Both the position numbers and the translations under genes were made by a program. Positions 6,391 to 6,902 of a stretch of DNA of 6,902 nucleotides are shown in pieces; position 1 is the stretch's first letter, and each line of letters opens with the position of its first letter. Origin of the DNA: an uncultured Actinomycetes bacterium (GTDB lineage Bacteria; Actinomycetota; Actinomycetes; S36-B12); the NCBI GenBank assembly GCA_913061025.1, contig CAJXUJ010000069.1:1-6902 (forward strand), given 5' to 3'. The notes below the pieces were generated by a model, which was not told the DNA's origin, searched no databases, and saw nothing but the letters and a program-made list of their open reading frames with translations.

Positions 6391-6902
6391 TCGATTCCCC
6401 GACCAGCCTTGCGATCGTGGTTATCGCCGGGTTCATTGCGGGGGCCATCAACGGAGTCGTGGGGTCGGGCACCCTTGTCACCTTCAGTGCCCTCCTCGCT
6501 GTGGGAGTTCCGCCGGTCGCTGCGAATGGAACCAACACCACGGGCTTGTTCCCCGGGAGTTTCGCGTCGTCGTACGCCTACCGATCGGAACTGCGGAGTC
6601 GACTTCACTCCTTGCGATGGCCCATCGTGGCCACGGCCATTGGTGCATGCTTTGGAGCGCTCTTGGTGGTGTCCCTACCCGAGGAAGTCTTTGCCACGAT
6701 CGTCCCGTGGCTCATCGCATCGGCGACGGTGATGGTCGCCATTGGTCCACTGCGCACCCGGATCACGTCACGACTGGCGGCGCGTCGCCGAGAGACTGCG
6801 GGTGACAGTGCTGGTGTGACCGCACCACGGGGCAGCGAGTCGATCCGCCGGCGTGCGCTATGGCCGTGGACGGGAGTGGTCGGCATCTACGGCGGCTATT
6901 TC
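6387..6902 (+). CDS. TauE/SafE (TSUP) family membrane transporter, 3' edge cut
   Basis: Integral membrane protein of the TSUP family (formerly DUF81), whose studied members move sulfite, organosulfonates or related small anions. The frame opens at GTG 6387 and stays open to the last base, giving 172 codons of a usual 250-270. The family's first repeat is clear: AGFIAGAINGVVGSGTLVTF at 14-33, then ALLAVGVPPVAANGTNTTGL at 35-54 and PGSF. Hydrophobic segments near 8-40, 80-98 and 104-123 are followed by an Arg-rich soluble loop near 128-160, after which a helix begins (WPWTGVVGIYGGYF) and probably starts the second repeat. The start overlaps the photolyase stop by 4 bases with a purine-rich site upstream. 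Substrate cannot be told from the family signature, and a link to photorepair is not evident. Confidence 0.88.
   Translation, partial: MIDSPTSLAIVVIAGFIAGAINGVVGSGTLVTFSALLAVGVPPVAANGTNTTGLFPGSFASSYAYRSELRSRLHSLRWPIVATAIGACFGALLVVSLPEEVFATIVPWLIASATVMVAIGPLRTRITSRLAARRRETAGDSAGVTAPRGSESIRRRALWPWTGVVGIYGGYF

Noticed and set aside
6284..6805. Open plus-strand frame of 173 codons overlapping the TSUP gene
   Set aside because: The overlapping frame from GTG 6387 gives an unmistakable TSUP membrane protein; this one is His/Arg/Cys-rich with no motif.

Overview
The window looks like a piece of ordinary chromosome from a high-GC actinobacterium (GC about 60% by eye). The evidence is a fabG-inhA pair of mycobacterial MabA/InhA type, a SerB2-type phosphoserine phosphatase with duplicated ACT domains, GTG starts with purine-rich Shine-Dalgarno sites, and very tight gene packing. 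I cannot name the genus. I see no rRNA, tRNA, CRISPR array, insertion sequence, prophage gene or attachment site, and no gene-free stretch longer than about 60 bases.

Left block, plus strand, 1-2731. A TMEM175-family membrane protein, cut by the left edge and probably by only one base, overlaps by 8 bases a 3-oxoacyl-ACP reductase (fabG/mabA). Its stop codon lies beside the Shine-Dalgarno site of an InhA-family enoyl-ACP reductase, and a SixA-type histidine phosphatase follows 13 bases later. FabG and InhA catalyse the two reductive steps of each type II fatty acid synthase elongation cycle. The outer two genes appear to be co-transcribed passengers or regulators of unknown connection. A 7-bp perfect hairpin marks the convergent end.

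Middle, minus strand, 2745-4001. serB carries out the last step of serine synthesis. It converges on the FAS-II block and diverges from the right block across a 60-base promoter interval.

Right block, plus strand, 4062-6902. A stand-alone ModF/YlmA-like ABC ATPase, a photolyase of the iron-sulfur bacterial cryptochrome/photolyase class (PhrB-like (6-4) photolyase) and a TauE/SafE (TSUP) membrane transporter, cut by the right edge, read as one unit. The last two genes overlap by 4 bases.

I found no convincing new multi-gene system. The points most worth a second look are the InhA protein, which combines an InhA-type active site with a short FabI-length substrate loop; the complete Fe-S cysteine set of the photolyase; the TMEM175 gene overlapping fabG; and the compact divergent promoter between serB and the ABC gene.
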